Assembly (NCBI GenBank): GCA_910587035.1
Contig: CAJUMQ010000001.1
Location: forward strand, 1-59,996
Reading direction: 5' to 3'
Length of the DNA: 59,996 bases
Source: an uncultured Desulfovibrio sp.
Lineage (GTDB): Bacteria > Desulfobacterota > Desulfovibrionia > Desulfovibrionales > Desulfovibrionaceae
Below are positions 34,730 through 44,118 of the stretch, piece by piece; position 1 is the stretch's first letter, and the number at the start of each line of letters is the position of its first letter. A program made the position numbers and the translations under genes. A model generated the notes under the pieces. That model did no database searches and had not been told where the DNA came from. It saw only the letters and a list, made by a program, of their open reading frames with translations.

Positions 34730-35491
34730 TCAACCCTCAAGCCCCATTTTCCCAAGAACGGCAAGACTGGCTTCATCTGTATATTCAAATTTCAGCGGCG
34801 TCATGGTTATGTAGCCTGCCTGTAAAAGTCCCCTGTCGCTGTGGATACCCACAGTTGAGGCATCTATCTCCCCCATAAGCCACCAGTAGGGCAGCCCCCG
34901 CGGATCCTGGTGCCTGCTGTAGGAATTTCCCCATACTGCCGGCGATTGCGGGCAGATTTTCGGCCCGAGCCACATTGCCGGATCCGTGGCTGGATAGTTC
35001 ACATTGATGACCCTGTGCGGTGCAATGTCGCCCCAGCGGATTCTCCCGGCCAGAGCAACCGCATGCTCCGCCACTGCCGGCATGTACGGTGTCCGCACAT
35101 GCGGGGCATGTGATACGGCCATGGATGGCAGCCCTGCATGGGCCGCCTCCGCCGCTGCTGCCGCCGTGCCGGAATAGAAAATGTCAGGCCCAGCGTTCTG
35201 TCCCTGATTGATGCCCGCCATGACCAGATCCGGTTTGTGCGGCAAAAGCTCGGCCAGGGCCAGCTTGACGCAATCCACAGGCGTGCCGTGCACCCCTGTG
35301 CCCCGAAAATCCCCATCTTCAATTTCGCAGACCCTCAGCGGGTCAAAAACCGTAAGCGACTGCCCAACTCCGGACTGCTGCCGCATTGGCGCCACTGCCC
35401 AGACGGTATGGCCGGCTTTTTTCAGGGCAGACCACAGGGCGCGCAAACCGGGGGCATTGATGCCATCATCATTGGTGAGCAGAACATTCAT
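34730..35491 (-). CDS. surE: 5'-nucleotidase SurE
   Basis: Metal-dependent nucleoside monophosphate phosphatase for stationary-phase survival. MNVLLTNDDGINAPGL at the start has the metal-binding Asp-Asp, GINQGQNAG the conserved Asn, and SGTAAAAAEA the phosphate loop. The 253 residues and the C-terminal TMTPLKFEYTD fit the family. GGAGGGAAT before the ATG decides the start. It is divergent from the YhaM-like gene. Confidence 0.96.
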   Translation of the reverse strand: MNVLLTNDDGINAPGLRALWSALKKAGHTVWAVAPMRQQSGVGQSLTVFDPLRVCEIEDGDFRGTGVHGTPVDCVKLALAELLPHKPDLVMAGINQGQNAGPDIFYSGTAAAAAEAAHAGLPSMAVSHAPHVRTPYMPAVAEHAVALAGRIRWGDIAPHRVINVNYPATDPAMWLGPKICPQSPAVWGNSYSRHQDPRGLPYWWLMGEIDASTVGIHSDRGLLQAGYITMTPLKFEYTDEASLAVLGKMGLEG

Positions 35492-35605
35492 ATTCCCTCC
35501 AGGGGCTTGCATCCTTTAAACATCCAGTTAATAATCAGGAGTGCCCCGCAGCCGCCTTGGCAGCCTCCGGGGTAGTCCCACATTGCAAAACACAGGGCAA
35601 TATAT

Positions 35606-36574
35606 ATGGAAAAAGGCATTTTCATCAAGGATATTACGCACAACAGCCATATAACCGCAACCTTTCTCATAAGCGAGGCCGAACTCAAACAGTATACACG
35701 GGGCACATACTGGCGGCTCAGGCTCGCCGACGCAAGCGGCCTTATCGATGCGGTCATCTGGCAGCCCATGGCCAGCCGCTTTGACAAACTGCCCTGCGGT
35801 GCCCTGGCAAGAATAGAGGGACGAGCCGGCAAATGGCAGGAAAAACTGCAGATCACTGTGGAAAACATGGATATTTACTCCAGCCCCGAAGCCTGTGGCC
35901 TGCCCTGGGATGATTTTTTGCCAGCCAGCCCCTACAATCCCGATGAGATGTTTTCGGAGCTGTGTGATCTCTGCGCGCGCGAAATGACCCACAAGCCCTG
36001 GCGCGCATTTGTTGCCGCAATTCTTACTGATGTCGGCATTGTTACTGCCCTGCGAAACATGCCTGCCGCAAAAACACTGCACCACGCATATGTGGGCGGC
36101 CTGCTGGAACACACCCTTGGCGTCTGCCGCCTGTGCATGGAGATTGCCAATCATTATCCGGAGCTGGACCGCCAGACCCTGCTTGCCGGCGCCCTGCTGC
36201 ATGACATAGGCAAAATACGGGAATTCTCCGGCGGTCTCAACAATGACTACACCACAGACGGCAATCTCCTGGGACACATTTTCCTGGGGCTAGAGATCAT
36301 GGCTCCCTTTCTGGAAAAAAGCGGACTTGAGCCGCATTTGCAGCAGCATCTGCGCCATCTGGTCATAAGCCATCATGGCGAGTACCAGTACGGTTCCGCC
36401 AGGCTGCCGCAAACGCGGGAGGCATTTGTGCTGCATTCGGCTGATGAGCTGGATGCAAGGCTGGCCCAATGCAGGGGGGCGGAGCCCGCCAGCGTGGATG
36501 GCTGGAGTCCCAGGCAATGGTCCCTGGAGCGGCGCCTCTATTTCCCCCAACCCACACCGGCAGGGGCCAGGTAA
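35606..36574 (+). CDS. YhaM-like OB-fold/HD-domain 3'-5' exonuclease
   Basis: A 322-residue protein with an OB fold (residues 1-90, nucleic-acid binding) and an HD hydrolase domain with KTLHHAYVGGLLEHTL and GALLHDIGKI. A later SHHGEYQYGS completes the metal site. This is the YhaM/CBF1 arrangement, an exoribonuclease that also attacks DNA. It heads a tightly coupled operon, with tmk starting in the overlapping TAATG of its stop. Confidence 0.88.
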   Translation: MEKGIFIKDITHNSHITATFLISEAELKQYTRGTYWRLRLADASGLIDAVIWQPMASRFDKLPCGALARIEGRAGKWQEKLQITVENMDIYSSPEACGLPWDDFLPASPYNPDEMFSELCDLCAREMTHKPWRAFVAAILTDVGIVTALRNMPAAKTLHHAYVGGLLEHTLGVCRLCMEIANHYPELDRQTLLAGALLHDIGKIREFSGGLNNDYTTDGNLLGHIFLGLEIMAPFLEKSGLEPHLQQHLRHLVISHHGEYQYGSARLPQTREAFVLHSADELDARLAQCRGAEPASVDGWSPRQWSLERRLYFPQPTPAGAR

Positions 36575-37266
36575 TGCAAAAATCCCTGTTCATCAGCTTT
36601 GAAGGGCCAGAAGGCGCAGGCAAGACCACCATCATGGCGATGCTTGATAAAGAACTGCGTGCCCTCGGCAACACCACCCTGCTAACACGCGAGCCAGGTG
36701 GTTGCCGCCTCGGGCATAATCTGCGCTCCCTGCTGCTGGCGCCGGAGATGGGAGACATTGCCGGAGATGCCGAGCTGTTCCTATTTCTGGCAGACAGGGC
36801 GCAGCATATCGCGGAGGTTGTCAAACCGGCCCTGGCGGCCGGGAAGATCGTGCTATGCGATCGCTATGCGGACTCCACCATCGCCTATCAGGGTCATGGA
36901 CGCGGCATGGCCGAGGCGCCGCTCCTGATGGCCTGCCGTCTGGCGGATGGCGGCCTGGAGCCAGATATTACCTTTCTGCTCGATCTCCCGGTTGAAACAG
37001 GTCTTGAACGGGCCACATCCCGCAACAACCGCGACAAAAAACTTATGGAGCAAAGCCGTTTTGACGCTGAAGCCATTGATTTTCACCACCGTGTGCGCCA
37101 AGGTTATCTGAAGCTTGCCGCGCGGCATCCCGATAGAATTGCTGTAATCGATGCCACACGGCCACCTGCGGAGGTCCTGGCGGCCTGTATGTCCGTTCTC
37201 GCACACCGCCTGCCTGGCACCCCACCCACCAATGGAGATGAAAATGTCAGAGATGACCGTATATGA
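36574..37266 (+). CDS. tmk: Thymidylate kinase
   Basis: Phosphorylates dTMP to dTDP. The 230 residues include the P-loop EGPEGAGKTT, the DR(Y/H) motif as CDRYADSTIAYQG, and LREPGG-like TREPGGCRLG. The LID region lies near residue 145-155. The start was placed at the ATG overlapping the previous stop. The next gene begins inside its 3' end (23-base overlap). Confidence 0.95.
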   Translation: MQKSLFISFEGPEGAGKTTIMAMLDKELRALGNTTLLTREPGGCRLGHNLRSLLLAPEMGDIAGDAELFLFLADRAQHIAEVVKPALAAGKIVLCDRYADSTIAYQGHGRGMAEAPLLMACRLADGGLEPDITFLLDLPVETGLERATSRNNRDKKLMEQSRFDAEAIDFHHRVRQGYLKLAARHPDRIAVIDATRPPAEVLAACMSVLAHRLPGTPPTNGDENVRDDRI

Positions 37267-37597
37267 GCTGAATATTGACAAAAATCGCATAGCATTCACC
37301 GAATGCGCAAAGAAGCCACCGGATTTCGTGCTTGCTGGCAAATTCGCAGCCCATGGCGATGCCGGAGCCACCTTTGTCTGCCGCATGGGCGATCCGGATC
37401 TGATCCATTGCGCAGTCTATCGCTGCCCGGGCCAGGGTGGATATTTTTCCCTGCACGACAAGTCTGGCCCTCTTTTCGCCGCCATAGCCGGCAACAATCT
37501 TGTCTATGGCATGGCATGGGCCTTTTTTGGCGAAATGGTCGCCAATGCGCGCTATGGCGTGGACGTTTTTGAAAATATGGAAGAACCGGATGATTGA
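37244..37597 (+). CDS. Conserved hypothetical protein in the tmk-polyamine operon
   Basis: A 117-residue soluble protein I do not recognise. It starts MSEMTVYELNIDKNRIAFTE and contains Cys in FVCRMGD and YRCPGQGG. The ATG was chosen because GGAG lies 6 bases upstream. It overlaps tmk by 23 bases and the HDAC-family gene by 8, so it is expressed with both. Confidence 0.65.
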   Translation: MSEMTVYELNIDKNRIAFTECAKKPPDFVLAGKFAAHGDAGATFVCRMGDPDLIHCAVYRCPGQGGYFSLHDKSGPLFAAIAGNNLVYGMAWAFFGEMVANARYGVDVFENMEEPDD

Positions 37598-38948
37598 GCC
37601 ACTGGTTGCCAGCAGATCCCTTGGCGTTGTCTTTTTCCCCGCTTTTGACTGGGCCATCGCCCCCACCCATCCCGAAAGGCAGGAGAGGCTGCTTTACACC
37701 CGCGACCAGCTGCATGAGGAGGGGCTGTTCGACATTCCTGGCATCAGTGAATATCGCCCTGTTTTTGCCACATACGAACAGCTGGAGCGCGCTCATTTTC
37801 TTTTGCCGGATGCCGCGCGGGTCAGCACAGAATCGCATCTTGCGGCCGCCGGGGGCGCCATAACCGCCGCAAGGCTTGTGCTGGAAAAAAAGGAGGATAG
37901 GGCCTTTGCCCTGGTGCGTCCGCCAGGCCACCACTCCATGCGAGTGTCCCATGGCAATCGCGGCTTCTGCAACATAAACAACGAAGCCGTCATGATCGAA
38001 TACATTCGCGATCATTACCCCAGAGCTGATGGCATGCCACTGAAAATCGCCATTGTGGACACGGATGTGCATCATGGGGACGGCAGCCAGGATATTTTCT
38101 GGAATGATCCCCACACGCTCTTCATCTCTCTGCATCAGGATGGCCGCACGCTATACCCGGGCAGCGGCTTTCTGGATGAATGCGGGGGTCCTGGCGCCCT
38201 TGGCAAAACCATAAACATACCCCTGCCGCCGGAAACATGCGATTCCGGCTATCTCTTTGCCATTCGCAATGCGGTGTTGCCAATTCTCGCCGATTTCAGG
38301 CCGGATATTGTCATCAACTCCGCAGGCCAGGACAATCACTTTACCGATCCCCTGGCGAATATGCGTCTTTCCGCAAGAGGCTATGCGGCGCTGAACAGCG
38401 AATTAAATCCCGACATAGCCGTGCTGGAGGGTGGTTACGCCATTCGTGGCGCTCTGCCCTATGTCAACCTGGGCATCTGCCTGGCCCTGGCGGGCATACA
38501 GGCGGCAGATGAAATCCGCGAGCCGGACTGGACTGAAAAAGCCATTCGCCAAAGACCGGAGATAAGCGCCTACATTGAACAGCTTTGCGATCAGGTGCTG
38601 GATGTCTATTTCCATCCTCCCAAAACGCCAGCAGCCGGCGAGAGAAAAGGTCAGTGGTGGCAAAGACAGAAAAACATCTTTTATGATACAGACATGCTGC
38701 GTGAAAGACAGCTGGAAAGCTGGCGTCTCTGCGATGCCTGTTCCGGACTTGGCAAAATTGAGACAGCCTCGGAGCGTGTGCGCCCCTCCCTTTGCCTGCT
38801 CATTCCCCGCCATGCCTGCCCCGCCTGCCGCGCGGAGGGAGAGCGCCTGCGGCATGAGGCGGAAAAATCGGGCCTTTATGCCCATGTGCGGCTTCTGGCT
38901 GGCGACAAACCAGCCGAGACTGCGAAAACCGGCATTCAAAATTATTAA
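37590..38948 (+). CDS. Histone deacetylase/acetylpolyamine amidohydrolase family, with Cys-rich tail
   Basis: A 452-residue enzyme of the arginase-deacetylase fold. The zinc and catalytic elements are all present: PPGHHSM (His pair), IVDTDVHHGDG (Asp and His ligands), NSAGQDNH (Asp ligand) and LEGGYAI (the loop with the transition-state Tyr). Bacterial members often deacetylate polyamines. The next two genes make carboxy(nor)spermidine derivatives, so a polyamine substrate is likely. The last 90 residues are an extra module with CDACSGLG and CPACRAEG, like a DnaJ-type zinc ribbon half. Overlap with neighbours indicates translational coupling. Confidence 0.9.
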   Translation: MIEPLVASRSLGVVFFPAFDWAIAPTHPERQERLLYTRDQLHEEGLFDIPGISEYRPVFATYEQLERAHFLLPDAARVSTESHLAAAGGAITAARLVLEKKEDRAFALVRPPGHHSMRVSHGNRGFCNINNEAVMIEYIRDHYPRADGMPLKIAIVDTDVHHGDGSQDIFWNDPHTLFISLHQDGRTLYPGSGFLDECGGPGALGKTINIPLPPETCDSGYLFAIRNAVLPILADFRPDIVINSAGQDNHFTDPLANMRLSARGYAALNSELNPDIAVLEGGYAIRGALPYVNLGICLALAGIQAADEIREPDWTEKAIRQRPEISAYIEQLCDQVLDVYFHPPKTPAAGERKGQWWQRQKNIFYDTDMLRERQLESWRLCDACSGLGKIETASERVRPSLCLLIPRHACPACRAEGERLRHEAEKSGLYAHVRLLAGDKPAETAKTGIQNY

Positions 38949-38960
38949 AAAGGATTATCC

Positions 38961-40169
38961 ATGGCAAATCTGCTGATTATTGGCGCTGGCGGCGTGGGCA
39001 ATGTTGTTGCCTGCAAGTGCGCCGAGGCCGCCAAACGCACAGGGGTCTTTACCAACATAACCCTCGCCAGCCGCACCCTCGCGCGCTGCGAAAAAATATG
39101 CGCCAATGTGCGCAACAGGCTGGGCTATGAAATAAGGCCGGCCAGGGTCGATGCCGACAATACCCCGGAGCTGTGCGCCCTGATCCGCGAACTGAAGGCT
39201 GATACAGTCTGCAATGTGGCCCTCCCCTACCAGGATCTGAACATCATGAATGCCTGTCTGGAATGCGGCTGCAACTACATTGACACGGCCAATTACGAGC
39301 CACCGGAAACTCCCCGGTTTGAGTACAGCTGGCAATGGGCCTATGCCGACCGGTTCCGCGAGGCCGGCCTCACTGCCCTGCTTGGCTCAGGCTTTGACCC
39401 TGGCGTCACCAATGTGTTTGCTGCCTGGATAATGAAGCACAAGCTGGATGAAGTGCAGGTGCTGGACATAATCGACTGCAATGCCGGCAGCCATGGGCAG
39501 CCATTCGCCACAAACTTCAGCCCCGAGATCAATATCCGCGAGGTGACTGCAAAAGGCAGATACTGGGAGCATGGGGAATGGGTTGAAACCGACCCTCTTT
39601 CCTGGTCAATGGACTATGACTTTCCGGAGGGTATTGGCAATCGCAAATGCTATCTGATGTATCACGAGGAGCTCGAATCCCTGGTGCTGCACCTGAAAGG
39701 CATTGAGCGCGCACGTTTCTGGATGACTTTCTCCGACAGCTACCTCAATTATCTTCATGTGCTGGGCAGCATCGGCCTCACCAGCGTCCAGCCGGTCAAT
39801 TTTGAGGGCAGGGAGATAATCCCCCTCAAATTCCTGGCATCCCTCCTGCCCGATCCAGCCAGCCTTGGCCCCCTCACCAAAGGCAGAACCTGCATTGGCG
39901 ACAGAATGAAAGGCATTGCCGGGGGCAACCCAAAAACATTTTTCATCTACAACATTTGCGACCATGAGAAATGTTTTGAGGAGACCGGCGCCCAGGCAAT
40001 CTCCTACACAACCGGAGTGCCTGCCATGATTGGCTCCATGCTGGTGGCAAGTGGCGCATGGCAAAAGCCAGGTGTCTGGAACATGGAGCAGTTTGATCCG
40101 GACCCATTCATGGAATCGCTGGGCGCCTATGGGCTGCCCTGGAGCTGTGTGGAACTCCATGACAAATAA
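38961..40169 (+). CDS. Carboxynorspermidine/carboxyspermidine dehydrogenase (saccharopine dehydrogenase family)
   Basis: Condenses aspartate semialdehyde with putrescine or diaminopropane and reduces the product with NAD(P)H. The 402 residues start with IGAGGVGNVVACKCAE (Rossmann motif) and contain NVALPYQDLNIMNACLECGCNYIDTANYE and LLGSGFDPGVTNVFAAW, matching the CASDH group. It ends 11 bases inside nspC. With the following gene it forms the SAM-independent route to spermidine or norspermidine, common in gut and marine bacteria. Confidence 0.93.
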   Translation: MANLLIIGAGGVGNVVACKCAEAAKRTGVFTNITLASRTLARCEKICANVRNRLGYEIRPARVDADNTPELCALIRELKADTVCNVALPYQDLNIMNACLECGCNYIDTANYEPPETPRFEYSWQWAYADRFREAGLTALLGSGFDPGVTNVFAAWIMKHKLDEVQVLDIIDCNAGSHGQPFATNFSPEINIREVTAKGRYWEHGEWVETDPLSWSMDYDFPEGIGNRKCYLMYHEELESLVLHLKGIERARFWMTFSDSYLNYLHVLGSIGLTSVQPVNFEGREIIPLKFLASLLPDPASLGPLTKGRTCIGDRMKGIAGGNPKTFFIYNICDHEKCFEETGAQAISYTTGVPAMIGSMLVASGAWQKPGVWNMEQFDPDPFMESLGAYGLPWSCVELHDK

Positions 40170-41400
40170 CGGCCAATCCTGTCTGCCCCTGCTTTTGTCC
40201 CAGGCATCGCCAGTTCCCTCCCCCTGCTTTGTACTGGATGAGGAAAGGCTGCTGGCCAATGCGGCCATGCTGGATGCTGTTGAGCGCAAAAGCGGGGCAA
40301 AAATCCTCCTCGCCCTGAAAGGTTTTGCAGCCTGGTCGGTTTTCCCCCTGCTTTCCAGAGCCCATGGCGGCCCGCTCTGGGGCACATGCGCAAGCTCGGT
40401 GGATGAAGCCAGGCTGGGGCGAGAGGAATTTGGCGGCGAGGTGCACGCATTTGCCGCAGCCTGGTCCATGGAGGAAATGCGCGAGCTTGTGTGCCTTTGC
40501 GATCATATAACCTTCAACTCCATCAACCAGTGGCGCCAGTTCCGACCCGTCATCGAGGCAGCCAATGCAGGACCACGCGCCGGCAATCCCATAAAATGCG
40601 GTCTGCGGGTGAATCCCGAGCATTCGGAGGGAGCCCCGGCAATCTATAATCCCTGCTCGCCCCAGTCCCGCCTGGGCATCAGGCAGTCCGCCATGGAGAC
40701 GGCCACAGACCATGATCTGGCCGGCATTACCGGGCTGCATTTCCACACACTCTGTGAACAGGATGCCGATGCCCTGGTGCGCACCCTGGCCGCCTTTGAA
40801 AAAAAATTCACTGCCTGGTTGCCGCGTATGCAATGGCTGAATTTTGGCGGAGGCCATCATATAACAAGGCCTGGCTATGATGTTGACCTGCTTTGGCGCA
40901 CCCTTGGAAACTGGCGCCAGCGCGGCTTTGAAATATACATCGAGCCTGGCGAGGCCGTGGCTCTGAATGCTGGCTGGCTGGTGGCCACAGTCCTGGACGT
41001 GGTGCAGGCGGACATGCCGGTGGCCATTCTCGATGTCTCTGCGGCCTGTCACATGCCAGATGTGCTGGAAATGCCATACACTCCGCAAGTCTGGTATGCT
41101 GACGGGGGCATTCCTGCCCTGGCGGGCGAGCCCGGCCAAAAGGTCTGGAACTGCCGCCTTGCGGGCAAATCCTGTCTTGCCGGGGACTCCATTGGCGAAT
41201 ATTCCTTCGCCTCCCCCCTGGGCATCGGCCAAAGGCTGGTATTTGCCGACATGGCCATCTACAGCATGGTCAAGACAACAACATTCAATGGCCTGCGCCT
41301 GCCCCCCATTGGCATATGCGCAAAAGATGCCAATAATGGCCATAAATTCAGACTGGTGCGCTCTTTTGGCCATGACGACTTTAAAAATCGCCTTTCCTGA
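40159..41400 (+). CDS. nspC: Carboxynorspermidine decarboxylase
   Basis: PLP-dependent decarboxylase of the alanine-racemase fold that finishes (nor)spermidine. The 413 residues include the PLP Lys in ILLALKGFAAW, the phosphate-binding GGGHHI, GLHFHTLCEQ, and the second-site Cys-Asp in SCLAGDSIGEY. The start is the ATG overlapping the dehydrogenase stop, rather than an earlier ATG in the same open frame. Last gene of the operon. Confidence 0.95.
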   Translation: MTNNGQSCLPLLLSQASPVPSPCFVLDEERLLANAAMLDAVERKSGAKILLALKGFAAWSVFPLLSRAHGGPLWGTCASSVDEARLGREEFGGEVHAFAAAWSMEEMRELVCLCDHITFNSINQWRQFRPVIEAANAGPRAGNPIKCGLRVNPEHSEGAPAIYNPCSPQSRLGIRQSAMETATDHDLAGITGLHFHTLCEQDADALVRTLAAFEKKFTAWLPRMQWLNFGGGHHITRPGYDVDLLWRTLGNWRQRGFEIYIEPGEAVALNAGWLVATVLDVVQADMPVAILDVSAACHMPDVLEMPYTPQVWYADGGIPALAGEPGQKVWNCRLAGKSCLAGDSIGEYSFASPLGIGQRLVFADMAIYSMVKTTTFNGLRLPPIGICAKDANNGHKFRLVRSFGHDDFKNRLS

Positions 41401-41404
41401 ATGC

Positions 41405-41424
41405 AGGCGCCGCAAGCCTTTTTT
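41405..41424 (+). terminator. Weak terminator after nspC
   Basis: AGGC and GCCT around a 7-base loop, followed by six Ts. The stem is short, so termination may be partial. Confidence 0.4.
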
Positions 41425-41528
41425 GCATTTTGGCAATGATGGGCGCAAAACCGGCGTCGGGCATGGGTGATGGTGCAATTTTTATGGAATCGTGGAGCGG
41501 TTTTGCCAGCGCCTACCTGCGACAATGC

Positions 41529-41557
41529 TTGACATGGGCCCTCAAAACTCTGATTAT
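41529..41557 (+). promoter_or_regulatory. Sigma-70 promoter for pyk
   Basis: TTGACA, a 17-base spacer, and GATTAT. The transcript would start near 41564, about 60 bases before pyk. Confidence 0.7.
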
Positions 41558-41626
41558 CAGGCCAATGGAGTGGAGATATTTATTATTCAGGAAAATTTCT
41601 GGCAGCAAGGCGTGGAGGTATTATAG

Positions 41627-43042
41627 ATGAAAACAAAAATTGTGGCCACCATTGGTCCCGCTTCCAACACCAAGGAAAAATTGAAAGCCCTCTCCGAGGC
41701 GGGAGTGAGCGTTTTCCGCCTGAACTTTTCCCATGGCGGCGCTTCGGATTTTGTAAAAATCATCAATTACATCCGGGAAGTGGAACAGGAGCTGGGGCGG
41801 CCCATCACCATCATGCAGGATCTTTCCGGGCCAAAAATCAGGCTTGGCGTTGTGCCGGAAAAAACAATACAGGTGAGCAAAGGCATGACCCTGCTGCTTG
41901 GCCCCAGCGATAAGCGAGTTACGGAAATGGCCTTTTTGCCCTTTGACCATGAGGTCATTCTCGAAAGCCTTGAGCCTGGCGACAGGATGGTCCTTGCTGA
42001 TGGCGGCCTGCAGTTTATAGTGCGCGAGCGCCGTGGTGATGGTCTTGTGTTGCTGGTGGCCGACAATGACGGCATTGTCACCTCGCGCAAGGGTCTGGCG
42101 CTGCCTGGCAAATCCACAAAAGTGCGCGCCCTGACAGAAAAAGACAAAAAGGATCTGGCCGATGGACTGGCACTTGGCGTGGACGCCGTGGCCATCTCCT
42201 ATGTACAGACAGCGGACGACGTGATCGAGGCCAAGGAGCTCATCGCCAAATCCGGCCGCAAGGTGCCGGTGGTGGTGAAACTCGAGCGCCAGAGCGCGGT
42301 CGACAATCTCGACGCCATCCTGAAAGAGACGGACATAGTCATGGTGGCCAGGGGCGACCTTGGCGTGGAATGCCCCCTGCCAAAGCTGCCGGCCCTCCAG
42401 AAGCACATCATCAGCGCCTGCAATCAGGCCTCAAAACCGGTGATTGTGGCCACACAGATGCTTTTGTCCATGGTCAACAACCCCGCGCCCACCCGCGCGG
42501 AGACCACGGATGTGGCCAATGCCGTGCTTGATGGCGCTGATTGCGTGATGCTCTCCGAAGAGACCGCAATGGGCAGCTTCCCCGTTGAGACGGTGCAGTA
42601 CATGAGCAAGATTACCACGGAGGCTGAAAAGCTGCTCATCGACCAGCGCAAGCTTGAAGAGCCGGACAGCGACAAGGGCATTCCGGAATTTCTGGCCTAT
42701 TCCGCCTGTCTGCTGGCAGACAAGGCCAAAGCCTGCGCCATTGTCTCCCACAGCCTCTCCGGCGGCTCCGCCAGGCAGGTTGCCTCCCGCAGGCCTCCTC
42801 AGGAGATATACGCCCTCACTCCGGACCTCTCCACCATAAAGGCCCTGAATTTCGTTTGGGGCACCACTCCGGTGTTTGTGGAAAAGGAACATCTGCACCA
42901 GACGCATCTGGAAAGGGCCGAAGAATTCATCGACAGGGACCCGCATTTCAAGATGAATGACTGTGTGGTAATAACCGCGGGCCAGCTCAAGGATGCAGCC
43001 ACCCCCAGGGGTACAAACCTGGTAAAGATCTACTGGAAGTAA
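41627..43042 (+). CDS. pyk: Pyruvate kinase
   Basis: Final ATP-yielding glycolytic step, PEP to pyruvate. The 471 residues include TIGPAS near the start, MQDLSGPKIRLG, the catalytic Lys in VVKLERQSA, and VMVARGDLGVECPL. The C-terminal domain is intact (IVSHSLSGGSARQVASRRP). It has its own promoter and is followed after 3 bases by the HD-GYP gene. Confidence 0.97.
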   Translation: MKTKIVATIGPASNTKEKLKALSEAGVSVFRLNFSHGGASDFVKIINYIREVEQELGRPITIMQDLSGPKIRLGVVPEKTIQVSKGMTLLLGPSDKRVTEMAFLPFDHEVILESLEPGDRMVLADGGLQFIVRERRGDGLVLLVADNDGIVTSRKGLALPGKSTKVRALTEKDKKDLADGLALGVDAVAISYVQTADDVIEAKELIAKSGRKVPVVVKLERQSAVDNLDAILKETDIVMVARGDLGVECPLPKLPALQKHIISACNQASKPVIVATQMLLSMVNNPAPTRAETTDVANAVLDGADCVMLSEETAMGSFPVETVQYMSKITTEAEKLLIDQRKLEEPDSDKGIPEFLAYSACLLADKAKACAIVSHSLSGGSARQVASRRPPQEIYALTPDLSTIKALNFVWGTTPVFVEKEHLHQTHLERAEEFIDRDPHFKMNDCVVITAGQLKDAATPRGTNLVKIYWK

Positions 43043-43045
43043 AAA

Positions 43046-44047
43046 ATGGTATCCAAAAAGAGATCCAGTCGCGCTGTTCCGGAAAATATCAATGAGGAAT
43101 ACTACCAGATCAGCGAAGAGATAATGGCAAGCTTTCCCCGCTACAGGCCGCCGGTGGATCTCTTCTTTTTCAATGAAGACATTGCCGTGCTCGCGCCCTT
43201 TTCCAGAAAGGGCGCGCGCCTGAGCAATGAACAGGTTGAGGAGGTGGCCAGGCTGTGCGAAGATGGCAATCTGTTTGTCTCCCGGTCTGACCACCATATT
43301 TATTCTGAGCATATAGTCAAACAGCTCGATCTCGTGCTGCAGGACAAAAACCTGAAGGAAGCGGAGATAGTCAATATCTGCATTCAGGCACTGCACATGC
43401 GCTACAGCGATTTTTTCCAGCAGCCTGTCAAGGCCGTTTTTGAAAGTCTGCAGCGCGACATCATGGTTGTGACAGAATATCTGTTTGAGGACAAATTGCG
43501 CCTGAATGCCTTCATGCGCCGTCTTTTTACAGATGACTCTCCGGCCAACCACGCCATAAACACCATGTGCGCAGGTCTTTACATGTGGCTTGAGACCACC
43601 ACCGACATCCAGCGCAAAAATCTCGACCAGATCGCCCTGGGCCTCATGGCGCATGATATTGGCATGAGCAGAATGCCGCCATTTCTTCTCTCCAGACAGG
43701 GGCCGCTAAAGCAGGATGAACGTGATAAAATTACCCTGCATCCCGTGCAGAGCGCCAAGATAATGCAAAAGCTGGAGGCCTCAACCCAGCCCGTCATCCA
43801 GGCATGTTTTGAGCATCACGAAAGAATGGATGGATCCGGCTACCCGCAAAAGCTCAAGGGCTCCCAGATAAGCGCTGTGGGCAGGATAGCGGCGGTGGCG
43901 GATTCATTTGCGGCAATGATCACCAACCGGCCTTACGCGCAAGCCAAAAAGCCCATGGATGCTGCTGGCGAGCTTGGCCTTGATCCACGATATGACAACA
44001 GCTTTGCCAGGGTTTTAATAGGGGGCTACGCCACCTCGAAATTCTAG
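43046..44047 (+). CDS. HD-GYP domain protein (putative cyclic-di-GMP phosphodiesterase)
   Basis: A 333-residue cytoplasmic protein. The C-terminal half is an HD-GYP domain: MAHDIGMSRMP (HD pair), then HHERMDGSGYP (HHE and GYP) and RIAAVADSFAAMI, all metal-ligand motifs kept. Such domains hydrolyse cyclic-di-GMP, which controls motility and biofilm. The N-terminal half is helical with no recognised sensor domain. Expression with pyk is likely from the 3-base gap. Confidence 0.9.
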   Translation: MVSKKRSSRAVPENINEEYYQISEEIMASFPRYRPPVDLFFFNEDIAVLAPFSRKGARLSNEQVEEVARLCEDGNLFVSRSDHHIYSEHIVKQLDLVLQDKNLKEAEIVNICIQALHMRYSDFFQQPVKAVFESLQRDIMVVTEYLFEDKLRLNAFMRRLFTDDSPANHAINTMCAGLYMWLETTTDIQRKNLDQIALGLMAHDIGMSRMPPFLLSRQGPLKQDERDKITLHPVQSAKIMQKLEASTQPVIQACFEHHERMDGSGYPQKLKGSQISAVGRIAAVADSFAAMITNRPYAQAKKPMDAAGELGLDPRYDNSFARVLIGGYATSKF

Positions 44048-44118
44048 CGCCGAAACACGCGATACGGCACTTTTACCCCCACGCCCCATGGCGGGCATAT
44101 ACCTATGATAATGGTGCA

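Noticed and set aside
40108..41478. 456-codon open frame antisense to nspC
   Set aside because: nspC has all catalytic motifs; the antisense product has no recognisable domain or ribosome site.
42431..43654. 407-codon open frame antisense to pyk and the HD-GYP gene
   Set aside because: Spans two genuine genes and has no start signal; a codon-bias shadow.
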